Of a stretch of DNA of 64,000 nt, positions 13,545 through 24,391 are shown one piece after another. Every line of letters begins with the position of its first letter. The first letter of the stretch is position 1. The position numbers were made by a program, and so were the translations under genes. This stretch comes from Vombatus ursinus (Eukaryota; Chordata; Mammalia; Diprotodontia; Vombatidae): contig NW_020954556.1 in assembly GCF_900497805.2 (NCBI RefSeq), forward strand, positions 34,959,312 through 35,023,311, in the 5' to 3' direction. The notes under the pieces were generated by a model. It was not told the origin of the DNA, made no database searches, and worked only from the letters and a program-made list of their open reading frames with translations.

Positions 13545-13710
13545 GATTGTAGTCAGAAGACGCAGGTTTTAGTGATACTCAAACATGCTAGCTCAGTTCC
13601 TTTATCTGCATGGGATAATAATACAAGATAATAATATAACTTGCAAAGGGTTGTTTTAAAGAAAATACTTTGTAAACCACACAACACTATTGAAATGTGA
13701 AGTGTTTTAT
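13545..13710 (+). repeat. MIR-like SINE fragment
   Basis: Degenerate plus-oriented MIR features: 'agtcagaagacgcaggtttt', 'cagttcctttatctgcatgg', 'gataataatacaag', 'tgcaaagggttgttttaaag'. Old and partial. Confidence 0.4.
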
Positions 13711-14284
13711 TATTTTAAAAAAATGGTAAATTGTTCAATAGATATTTGAAATGAATGAGCTAATTAATGACAATTTCTTAAAAAGCAGTATTTTAATTTT
13801 GGAAATGATGACAGCTCCACTGCATTTAAAAGAAAAACAACTATGTAATCCAGAGTAGCAAAAAAGTGTTTTCTTAATACTTCACCCTCTCTCAAGATGA
13901 CTAGTCTGACTTTCTGTGTCTGAACTTCCCAATTTAAACTTAGTCATACTTCAGACCCAGACACCAAACTAGTCCCTAGTCTAGGCTTGGAAACAAAATT
14001 AGCCTTGCTGAGGGTCCTTTGATGAACTTGTTCCCTAATTCAAGCAGTTAGGTTTTTGTTTCCCTCTACTATGTATCAGTACTTGACCCCAACCTAGTTG
14101 ATCTTCTTCCAAATCCCTCTTTTAGTATCCAATCTTTTAATTAAATTATAGAACTAGATCTTAACTTTGTTCTTTCAAAATATCCCATGAACTAGACCCC
14201 TGCCCCAAAGCCTAGACTCTAAGGCTTTATACCCACAGCATGTTTGTCTTTCCTAATACTGACTTCTTGTCAATATAATAATAG
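13711..14284. other. Non-coding, no gene seen
   Basis: Pyrimidine-leaning unique sequence at about 13880-14230, with no exon or repeat recognised. Confidence 0.45.
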
Positions 14285-14480
14285 CTCAATAATACAATGA
14301 TTTAAGATCAACAAAACATTTTCCTTCCAACCATGTGAGACTGATAATACATTGGCTCATACTACCAATGAAACAACTGAGGCTCAGAGAGGTTATGTAA
14401 CTAGCTCAGAGTCATACAATTTACAAATGTCAGTGCCTGCACTTAACTACTGCGGCTCTTGAATCAAAATCTGATACTCT
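14285..14480 (-). repeat. MIR relic
   Basis: Reads as reverse-oriented MIR: 'gaaacaactgaggctcagag', 'aggttatgtaactagctcag', 'gtcatacaatttacaaatgt'. Diverged. Confidence 0.55.
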
Positions 14481-14589
14481 ATGACATTAACATTTATTTT
14501 CAATAAACTTCTGAAATATCCTCATGTTGCAAATCCTAGAAGTTCTTGAATTATATCCACTGCCTGCCTTCCCATATGTCCATCTTCTA

Positions 14590-14665
14590 CACTTGAGTAC
14601 TTTGCACAGTGCCTGGCACATAGTAGGTACTTCATAATAGTTAATGAATTGAATCAAATGAACTG
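14590..14665 (+). repeat. MIR 3'-tail fragment
   Basis: 'gcacagtgcctggcacatag' followed by 'taggtacttcataatag' is the 3' tail of a plus-oriented MIR-type SINE. No head is visible next to it. Confidence 0.5.
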
Positions 14666-16424
14666 CCTCGTTATGATACTTGCCCAAACATTCACTCAAC
14701 ACTGACTGGTCTAACCTGTGCTATTTGTCTAACCTCTAGTCATCCCTCATTTGACCCACAAATTCATGGCAATAACACAACTTCCTTTTCTACAAAAAAT
14801 ATTTTATGAGAAATTTTCTTCCACTACAAAAGAGGGGAGAGATGCCAGGGAGGAACTCTCTTTTGGTATGAGTTTTAGTTCATTCAGTTTCTGATAAGAG
14901 AATTTCTCATTGTAAAATTAGAAATATTTTAACATACTTGTTCCATATAGAAATTGCCTCATATGAGGGCATAATTTAGATTTTACCCTGGCAGATAGTC
15001 ATTTAATTATCAGGTTATTTTTGGATGAAATGAGTGAATTATTGAGGAAAATATTCATATAGTTGGAATAGCACAGAGCAACTTCTCCAAATTCATTAAA
15101 ATGTTTCCACTCTGACATAATCCCAGGGGATTTTGCTCTGTAGATTATTTGCTTTTCCAGCTAAGCAAAGCAATTTGAAGATTTAACACCTACTGAAGGG
15201 AAAGAACTTCTTAGTTTTCTCTGAGCCTGCTGGGGGCACTCCGTGGATGAAAAAGTCTCAGCCTTCTCTCTTCAGAGATATAGAAGTGTCACTAAACTTT
15301 CCTCTAAACATTAATATTAAATACAGAAAGGATAACCAAAAATGAATTAAGAGTTTTTATTCTGGATTTCCTGCAGTGATTCATGCATCTATTTATTCTA
15401 TTGCAAAAAAACAAAGTTGGGTGACTTTGCCAGAATTTGACCTAGTGGCTGAGCACTAATGTTATTCTTCTTTGGCTCCCTGGAATGAGCAGCACACCAA
15501 ATTCTTTATGTAAACATGACTCCGACAAAGGAGAATAATTCTCCTTCCTGAGAAGAGTATCTCGAGCAAATTTGGGAGCATTCACTCTGCACTTCAAGTA
15601 GAATAGTGACACAGAGTTCCTATGCAGAATAAAACATTCCTGGTGGAATGTTTGTAGAAGTAAACAAATTGGAAATAAAATGAGTATCCTACTGGGGAAT
15701 GTCTGAAGAAACAGTTCTACAAAAGTATAATTCATTCTAATGATGCAGTTAGAAATTTTGAGTATTAGCAATTTGGAGAAATGTGGGAAAACTTATAGAT
15801 GTTAATGTAGAAGGAAGGGAGTAGAGATGAGAGAATGATAAATAGGATGACTACAATAATATAAATAAATGGGACATAAAAATTCTGCCAAGTTCAGATT
15901 AATCACGATCATGTTTCCTGAGAATAGAAGATGAAACACACTGGCCTGTTCTTGGTAAGGAAGCAGGGGACTAGTGATAGAATAGGAGCAAAACACAGAC
16001 CCTGCTCTCAAAGAGTTTAATCCAATGACAACTGATCATTAATTCCCTATTTGATGTATGTCTGTATCATTACTACTTTCTGAAATAGTTTGTTCCACTT
16101 GTGTAGAGCTTTAATTTTTAGAATTATTTTTCCCTCAGAAGGAGTTTATACTTACTTTTAGAAAACTTATACTCATCATAACTATTTCTGACACATAAGC
16201 AATGTCAAATAAATTGTCTGAATATAGGAGGATTTTCCTGTTTTCGTTCCTTTTGGGGGAAGCACTCAAACAGAGAGGCAAGAAGGGTGGCAAACAATCA
16301 ATGACCCAATTCACACACTCTCCCTTTTATTGTCTGATTTAGCAAATAGCTGTAGTGGAGGTTAGAGAAAAAACTATATTTGAAGTCAGAAGACATACTT
16401 TTCTTGCATTCAGAAATAGTAGGT
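14666..16424. other. Unique non-coding DNA, no gene seen
   Basis: No repeat family recognised. The frames at 15442-15771 (minus, 109 codons) and 15802-16011 (minus, 69 codons) match nothing I know and have no supporting features. The 14880-15480 part is unusually free of repeats and simple sequence and is flagged in the findings as a possible conserved non-coding block. Confidence 0.5.
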
Positions 16425-16612
16425 ACCTTAAGGCAACTTAATCCACCCTTCACATTTTACTTACAAGGAAACTGAGACCCAGATAGGTTTAATAACTTGT
16501 CCAAGTCACACAGGAGCTAGACAGATAAACCAAGATACAAAACTAGGTCTTTTTTTATTCTAAAACTCATGCTCTTTATACTATGCCACAATGCCTCCTA
16601 GACCTTAGACAA
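16425..16612 (-). repeat. MIR relic
   Basis: Minus-oriented MIR: 'aaggaaactgagacccagat', 'aataacttgtccaagtcaca', 'ggagctagacagataaac' and the closing 'ctatgccacaatgcctccta'. Confidence 0.65.
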
Positions 16613-18894
16613 AGCAGGTAGCAGTAAGAAGTAATATATGACCAAGTGTCAATGTGAATGCTACAAGCAATAATCTCTACAGGAGTTCAGAGGAGACTGT
16701 CATAATACCCCCAGTTTCTTAGGTTAAACCAACCAATTACCCATACAAATTATAATCTGAATCCAATTAAAGTGGGAAAAACAGTTGATTTTAGAAAAAA
16801 GAAATCCTATATCTTTTTTGTTAAAAACAGGTGTGGGGCGGGGGAGAGACACTAAAATTTAGCTTACTTTGAAGTAACTGGTTGGTTCAAATAAAGTATC
16901 TTGGAAAATGCAACCATGAGGCATGCTAACTTTAATCAGAATAAATATTTAATAGCCATTCTTCTAAAATTCCAAATTACATGTAAAAGTCAAATGGGTG
17001 AGAAAAGTAAAGATGGAGTAACACATTTTTAGAGAAGTCTTACAGTTATACCTGGAATTTGTCAGTATCCGTAGGATATTAGTTTAGTATATGCCCCCAA
17101 AACCTCAATTATTCTATTCTGCCTAGTCAGGCAATGCTGTTATTATGACAAGTTTACTGCATACATTATTCAGTATCATAATTTTGTTTTAATAATTTTA
17201 ATTTAGTCTTAACTTTAAAAAATAATATTTCCCTGTTATCTCTTTGTAGAATAGTGGTCATGCCAATTTTTAGAATAATATTTTTAGCAAAATCAATTGT
17301 GTAATCATTATTCTCTGTAATTCTAGTTCATTTCATCTTGATTTTTGAAGAATAAAATCACAACTTTCCTGGAAAATTTAGCATTTTTTTTATCAAAGTC
17401 TCCTGTGCTGTGATTCAAAATAATGATATGGAATACCCAGGTAATTAAGCAAAACCTCAGTCACATCTATCTGTGTCTATATCTATACCTATATCTGTTG
17501 GAGCAAAAGAGAGCCAGTCAAGTAATTTTGGAAGTACGTAGACAAACAACAGACTGATTGAACTGCACTTTATTGGATTTGTCTTCAAGTCATGAAATTG
17601 CAATTTTGGAAGTGCTACAAACATTCATCCCCAAAATTTCCATGAATTGAAGCAAGGTTTTTATATGTTTGCTCATGTACAGAGGGAGATTGTTCAGAAT
17701 ACAAATTTAGTTAAAAAGAGATGTAAACATTTAAAAATCCATACCCAAATTTAAAAAATATTCAAATATATGTCTAAGCTTACAATTTCAGATAAGTCCT
17801 CCAATGATATAGATCATGGCTTCTCCATGCTTGCCCATCATTGAAAAGTCAATATTCAAGAAATAGTGATATTGCTAGGAAATAAAAAAAATAAGTAAAA
17901 AGGTAATAAACTATCATCCAATATTATCAGCCTATAAAATATAAAAGCACAAACGTAAAAAAATCATATTTTAAATGACTTTTTTTCAAATGTTTGTTTT
18001 AAAATGTAATTTACCTTATGACTGTTGGATAAATGAGTTGCTATACCATTGATTTTGTGTTATATATAGCTACATGTTTAAAAATCCTATATTCCTCTAG
18101 CTCATATTAATGAATATTGATGATTGCATTTGGTATGTATGATTAAATTTTAAAAATCCACCCCTAAAAATACTGAGTTAAATACACTAGCACCTAGCTT
18201 TGACTTGTTGTGATCAGAAATGTATCTAAGAATCCTGTTGCTTCTCCCTTAGTATAATTTGTAGGCATATTAAATCCTTTTTCAGATGCTGTCCCAAAAC
18301 TAGCCTCAATTTGGAAGAATTGAGGGCCCCTGCTGCTCTTGGGAGAAGCTAAAAATAAAACATCTCAAAAATACTTCATGATCTATGACTGTCAAGTGAA
18401 TGTCAACACACCATAGATTCTATTCAAAACTAACCAGTACAATTTCTCCAAGTTAATGTCAAGCAGATATATTGCTGGTCTAAGACCCATGTACCCCGAA
18501 TCCATAAATGTCTACCAAAAGGAAAATATTGGTTATTTATATGTTAATATCTATAACATGGGATGGTTTCATTTTTTTAAGAATAAAAATTTTATGTATG
18601 CAAACTGATTGCTATACTATATTGAAAAAAATAAAATGGAATTAGACACTTGTATCTAAAGCAAAAGTTTGGAGCAATTGTCTGGACAATTCAGACAAAT
18701 GACACACACTAACTCCTAAATAAAAAAAAATCTGGGAAAATATTTATGTATCACAATTTTTAAGGAAATATGCACACTCCCAATAAATTATGTGTCAGAT
18801 CTAGAGCATCCACATTTTTTTCTAAATTGTAAATATGTATTCCTTATAAGACAATACGTATAGACTTAGCAAAATCAACATATTCTATGGCACT
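16613..18894. other. AT-rich unique DNA, no gene seen
   Basis: No repeat family or coding exon recognised over about 2.3 kb. A short TATC/TCTATA microsatellite lies at about 17465-17498. Confidence 0.5.
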
Positions 18895-19045
18895 TTCAAT
18901 TTTGCAAAACATTTTATCTCATGTAAGCCTCATCATATGTATTAAAATTATCATGCTCTCTATTTTCCAGGTGAAGAACTAGGGAGTTCAGAGAAGTGAA
19001 TTGACTATGTAGTGCTAATAAATGTCAGAGACAAAATTTAAAACC
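18895..19045 (-). repeat. MIR relic
   Basis: Reverse MIR order: 'gcaaaacattttatctcatg', 'taagcctcatcatatgtatt', 'ccaggtgaagaactaggg', 'agtgaattgactatgtagtg'. Strongly diverged. Confidence 0.5.
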
Positions 19046-19436
19046 ACTGTTGAAAAATAGCCACAACTGGCAGGTAAACTCTGAGCTCCAAAATAGGAGT
19101 ACTCCCCAGAACACCAACTATAGTATTTGTCCATATATTTCCAGTGCTTAGTTCACTGCTTTGCAAGCTTTTCCATTCATTCATTCATTCCTGACACCAA
19201 GTATAGAAATCTGTCCATGCTTTTGATGGATACAATCAGAATGGATAAGCTCTACAAGGTGGTATTAAAAGAGACATCTGAGACTGAGTGTTTAAAGTTG
19301 TTTAAATGATTTGGAATAAAGGCAAGTCAATAGAAGTGGGAATAAAAATCAAAGAACTATTATGTAAGTAGACAGAGAATCAAGAAAAGTCATGTTTAAT
19401 TTTATTTAAAAGGGAATTTAAAGATTATCTAGTCTC
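19046..19436. other. Non-coding, no gene seen
   Basis: The 60-codon frame at 19127-19309 is unrecognised. A short (CATT)n run lies near 19173-19188. Confidence 0.45.
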
Positions 19437-19452
19437 TCTCTGTCTCTCTCTG

Positions 19453-19485
<33 letters not shown>

Positions 19486-19652
19486 TTCCAAATTTGTACT
19501 TATTCTATGGTCTTTGAAACACACACACAGACATATGCATGTGCATGTATAAATATATGTGTATATATGTATGTATATATGCATATACATATATGTATAT
19601 GTATGTGTATGTATATGTATATAAACACACACATATATACACAAATATATGT
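19437..19652. repeat. Compound microsatellite (TCTCTG)n and (TATG/CA)n
   Basis: A TCTCTG-type pyrimidine repeat at 19433-19488, then about 20 bp of unique sequence, then a long TATG/ACACAC-type alternating stretch at 19518-19652. The 82-codon minus frame across it is an artefact of the repeat. Confidence 0.85.
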
Positions 19653-20229
19653 AGAACATTTTGAACACTAACTCCATATAACTAAAATCATGAAAGTCTA
19701 TCCAAAAAATCTGTAATTTAAATATGAGTTCAAGAAGTTAATATGTTTTAAAAATTCATAATCAAATAATACATTAAAATATAAGCAATAAAATTGTATT
19801 TAGATTATCCTCCTTTTAAAAGAAATACAATTACTTTACAGCTAATATAGAGTTAAATTTTGTGTATATTTATATAAAACATAATAGTAATATTAAAATA
19901 TTATATGTATATGTATAATATTAATTCCCAATGTGGTGTTACCTCTATAATATGTTCAAAGTGTATTTTTCTGCTTCATCTTATAACATCATACACCATT
20001 ACTTTTCATATAAATTGATAAGAGATGGGTCTGAGTACACACCTATGAATATTACAGACCCCTTGCAAGGGTTTCATACTCCAAGAACCTCTGCAATCAG
20101 TGTATCATTGTAACTATTACTGGTATATCTGCCAGATACTGGAAAGTTATTAAGCATTTTAATCTTTTGCCAGCCCTAAGGGTTTCAAATGCAGAGTATC
20201 AGTTCTCAAAAGAACAGGTGACTTTGGAA
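19653..20229. other. AT-rich non-coding DNA
   Basis: No repeat family or gene recognised. Confidence 0.5.
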
Positions 20230-21425
20230 GCAAGGTTCTTGTCATCTAATCCTTCCTTCTTCCACTTTTTTTCCCCTAACTTCTACATTTTTTTGCCATG
20301 TTGTTCTTAACCTCATCATTCAGTGGAAATGGACCTCCACAAATTTGCCAATGAGCTGTTACCAAATCAAATGGCTTTTTCCCAATCTCCTGCCTCTTTC
20401 TTGACCTATCTGAAGACTTTGATATCATTAATGACACATTTTTCATGAATTTTTGCTCTTCTCTAGGATTTAGTGACACTTCTCCTACTGCCTGTCTGAC
20501 TCTCTTTTGCTAGATCTTCATCTAGATTACACCAGCTAAGCATGGATGTCCTCTAAGGCTCCATTATCAACTGTCTTCCCTTTTTCCAATATTATCTTGC
20601 TTGGTGATCTCATTTTAGGTTTACTGATTATCTCTTTTCAGATGCTTCCCAGACTTCATCTCTAGCCTTGATTTCTCTCCTGAGCTTCAGCCCTGTATCA
20701 TCAATCACCTTTTAGACATCTTGAATTGTACATCCCTTAGGGCATCTCAAAAATTAACATGTCATAAACATAATTCTTTTTCTTTCTGCCAAAACTCTCT
20801 ACTAATCCCAACTTTCTTATTACTATTGAGAACACCACCATAGCAACAGTTACTCAGGCTTACAATCTGTGTCTTCCTCACCCACACTCATTTCACATTC
20901 ATTTTTTGTCAAACTGTTGTTTCAATATTCACAATATATTTTATAAATGTTTCCTTCTCCCACAGCTACTATGGTACTACAGTCCCTCATCATGCCTCAG
21001 CTGGACAATTATTTTAGCCTAACAAGCGATCTCCCTACCGCAAGTCTCTTCTTATTCCAATCAATCCTCCAGTCAGTTGGTAAAGTGATTTTCCTAAAGT
21101 TCAGTTCTGAACATAAATCACAGATTTAGAGCTAGAAGGGATCTTGATGGCCTTTGAGTACAGTTTACTTATTTTAAAGTTGAGGAAATTGAGACTAAGA
21201 AAGGTTAAGTGACAAGCACAGAGACCCACAGCAAGTTAGTGCCTAAGGCAAGATTTTAATTTATTTTGGAATCCAAATGCTATGCTTTATCCACTGACCA
21301 ACATATTTGTCCTACATTACCTTTCCCTCTTTCTCCACCTCAATGAACTTGAGTGGTTCCAAATTACCACCAGGATTATAAATAAAGTCCTCTGTTTAGA
21401 AATCAATGATATTTAAAACCTACTC
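20230..21425 (+). mobile_element. L2 LINE relic (ORF2 3' part), split by a MIR-like SINE
   Basis: Plus-oriented L2. The order of diverged phrases follows the 3' third of L2 ORF2: 'gacacttctcctactgcctg', 'catggatgtcctctaaggct', 'cttggtgatctcatttt', 'ctgagcttcagccctgtatc', 'ttaacatgtcataaacataa', 'agaacaccaccatagcaaca', 'ctcatcatgcctcagctgga', 'gtgattttcctaaagttcag', and after the SINE 'aataaagtcctctgttta'. The SINE at 21118-21300 interrupts it between the 'cctaaagttcag' part and the 'ctcctctgtt' part. No reading frame survives. Confidence 0.75.
21118..21300 (-). repeat. MIR3/CORE-SINE-like insertion in the L2 relic
   Basis: Begins 'agatttagagctagaaggga' and 'tcttgatggcc' (the SINE 3' end read in reverse), then 'gaggaaattgagactaagaa', 'aggttaagtgacaagcac' and ends near 'tgctttatccactgacc' (the head in reverse). 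Confidence 0.65.
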
Positions 21426-22800
21426 CTTTCCTGGTTTTTTTTTTTTTGGTCTTCTTTTTCATTTTTTAAAATATTTTAATGGCACTTAACAGCATTTCAT
21501 TTTTTCCCAATTACATGTAAAGACAATTTTAACATACATTTTTAAAGACTTTGAGTTTTAAATGCTTTCCTTTCTTCCCTCTCCTCTCTCCTCCATAAGA
21601 CAGTAAGCAATTTGATATAGATTATTATATATGTGCAATCATGTAAAACATATTTCAGTATTAGTCATAGTGTGAAAGAAACAGACCAAAAGAAAACACA
21701 CACACACAAACACACACATACACACACAAAGTGAAATTGGTACACTTTAATATGCATCCAGACTCCAACAATTTTTTCTCCAGATGTGGATAGCACTTTT
21801 CATCATGAGTCTTCTGGAACTGTCTTAGATCAGTGTGCTGCTGAGAATAGCTAAGTCAGTCATAGTTGATCATCATACAATGTTGTAATTGCTGTGTACA
21901 ATGGTCTCCTGTTTCTGTTCACTTCACTTTGCAACATGTCATCTAAGTTTTTCAGGGGTTTCATGATTGCTACCCTTCCTTTTTTTTTTAACTTCAGCTG
22001 AAGCAAAATAGATATTGCTCCAGCCTCTTACTTTTACTCTGTGTGTGTCTCTCTGCTTCAAGAGTGTGTCTTATAAACAATAATTTATAGGATTCTGGTG
22101 TTTAATCCACTCTGCTGCCTGCTTCTGATTTATGGGTGAGTTCATCCCATTTACATTCACAGTTGTGATTATTAATCAGGTAGTTCTTTCCATCTTATTT
22201 TTCCTCCTGTTTTTCCTTTTCTCTCTCCCTTCCCCTTGTCCCTCCTCACTAGTGTTTTGCTTCTGACTGACACTTCCCCCAACCTGCCCTCCTTTCTGTT
22301 AGTATTCCCCTTTCTCTTAATACCCTCCCTTCTAATTCCCTATTGGGTAAGATATATTTCTATATTCAACTGATTGTGGGTGTGTGGGTGTGTGGGTATG
22401 TTATTCTCTGACTGAGTCAATTCTGATGAGATTAAAGTTTAAGCAATGCCCACACTCCTGTCTTCGCCTCCACTATAATCAGTCTTCCATACGTCCTCAT
22501 GTGAGATAATTTATCCCATTCTACTTCTCTCTTCCTTGTGTTCCCAATGCAATCTACTTTCTCACTCCTTGCTTTTTTGGGGAGAGATATAATTTCATGA
22601 AAGTCACTTTATACTCCCATGCTCTGTGTATGTATACCTCTAACTGAACTAATAATGACATAGTTCTTAAGAGTTACAAGTATCATCTTCCTGTGTAGAG
22701 ATGTAAATAGCTTAGCTTTATTGAATCCTTTATGTTTTCTCTTTCCTTTTTACATTTTTGTGCTTCTCTTGAGTTTTGTATTGGAAAGTGAATTTTTTTG

Positions 22801-24089
22801 CATATATGATTTAGATATAAAAGGTGATACTATAAGCAAATTAAGAGAGTAAGGAGTAGTTTACTCATTAAGATCTATGGAGAATGGAAGAATTTGTGAC
22901 CAAACAAGAGATAGAGAACATTATGAAATGCCAAATGGATAACTTTGATTATATTAAATTAAAAAAAAGTTTTTGTACAAAGCCAATGTAACCAAGATTA
23001 CATGGTAAGCAGAAAGCTGGGAAACAATTTTGTTTTTCACAGCCAATGTCTCTGATAAAGGTCTCATTTCTAAAATATCTAGAGAATTGAGTCAAATTCA
23101 TAAGAGTGCAAATCATACCCCAGTTGATAAATGATAAAAAAAATATGAACAAGCAGTTTTCAGATGAAGAAATTAAAGTGATATATACTCATATTAAAAT
23201 TCTCTTAATCACTATTGATTAGAGAAATAAAAATCAAAATAAATCTGAGGTACCACATCACAACTATCAGATTAGCTAACATGACAAAACAGGAAAATAA
23301 TAAATGCTAGAGAAGATGTGGGAAAATTAGAACACTAATGCAGTGTTAGTGGAGTTGTGAACTTATCCAACCATTCTGGAGAGCAATTTGGAACAATGCC
23401 CAAAGGGCTGTAAAACTGTGCATTCCCTTTCAACCAACAATACCACTTCTAGGTTTGTACCACAAAGAGATCATAAAAATGGGAGGACTTCCATGTACAA
23501 AAGTATTTATAGCAGCTCTTTTTGTGGTGACCAAGAATTGGAAACTTAGGGGATGTCTATCAATTGGGGAATGACTGAACAAGTTGTGGTATATGAATGT
23601 AATGGAATACTATAGTTTCATACAAAATGATGAGCAGGTGGACTTCAGAAGTACCTGGAAAGACTTACTTGAGTTGATGCTGAGTGAGGTGAGCAGAACC
23701 AGGAGAACATTGTACACAGTAATAGCAACATTGTGTCCGACTTTGATAGACTTAGCACTTCTGAGCAATGCAATGATCTAAGAAAATTCCAAAAGATTCA
23801 TGTTGGAAAATGCTATCCATAGTGAGAGAAAGGACTATGGAGACTGAGTGCATATTGAAGCATACTATTTTCTCTTTCTCTCTTTTTTTTTTGTTTCTTC
23901 TTTCTCATGGGTTTTCCCTTTGGTTCTAATTCTTCTTTATAACATGACTAATATGGAAATATGTTTAATGTGATTGTATATGTATACCCAACATTAGATT
24001 GCATGCCAACTTGGGGAGAGGGATGGGAGAAGGAGAGTAAATTTAGAAGATAATGTTGAAAACAAAAAATAAATGAAGAAAAAATTTTT
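22801..24089 (+). mobile_element. L1-C: 5'-truncated LINE-1
   Basis: Plus-strand L1 that starts inside the ORF2 C-terminal region and runs through the ORF2 end (frame 23584-23781 holds the WYMNVMEYY...EVSRTRRTLY signature) and 3' UTR to an A-rich end. Target-site duplication 'aaagtgaatttttttg' at 22785-22800 and the diverged copy at 24090-24105. It interrupts L1-B near the ORF1/spacer boundary. Usual 5' truncation; not mobile on its own. Confidence 0.85.
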
Positions 24090-24391
24090 AAAGTCATTTT
24101 TTTTGTTCAGCTCTGGTTTTTTCAACAGGAATGCTTTAAAGTCCTCTATTTCATTGACTGTCCATTTTCTCTTGAAGTATTATGCTCAGTTTTGCTGGGT
24201 AAGTGATTCTTGGTTGTAATTCTAGCTCCTTTGACCTCTGGAATGTCATATTCCAAATCTTCAAATCCTTTAATGTAAAAGCTCCTAAATTTTGTGTTAT
24301 TCTAATTTTGGCACTATGATGTTTTAATTGATTCTTTCTGGCTCTTTACAATATTTTCTCCTTGACCTGGGAGTTCTAGAATTCGGCTATA

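Noticed and set aside
15442-15771. 109-codon open frame on the minus strand as a host exon or small gene
   Set aside because: No recognisable domain, no clear splice context, AT-rich region where frames of this size occur by chance.
17540-17700. Possible reversed mRNA 3' end (AATAAA on the minus strand near 17570)
   Set aside because: No poly(A) tract, no coding similarity upstream and no flanking duplication; a single AATAAA is expected by chance in AT-rich DNA.
19429-19677. 82-codon minus frame with RERERDRD-type repeats
   Set aside because: Translation of the TCTCTG and TATG microsatellites.
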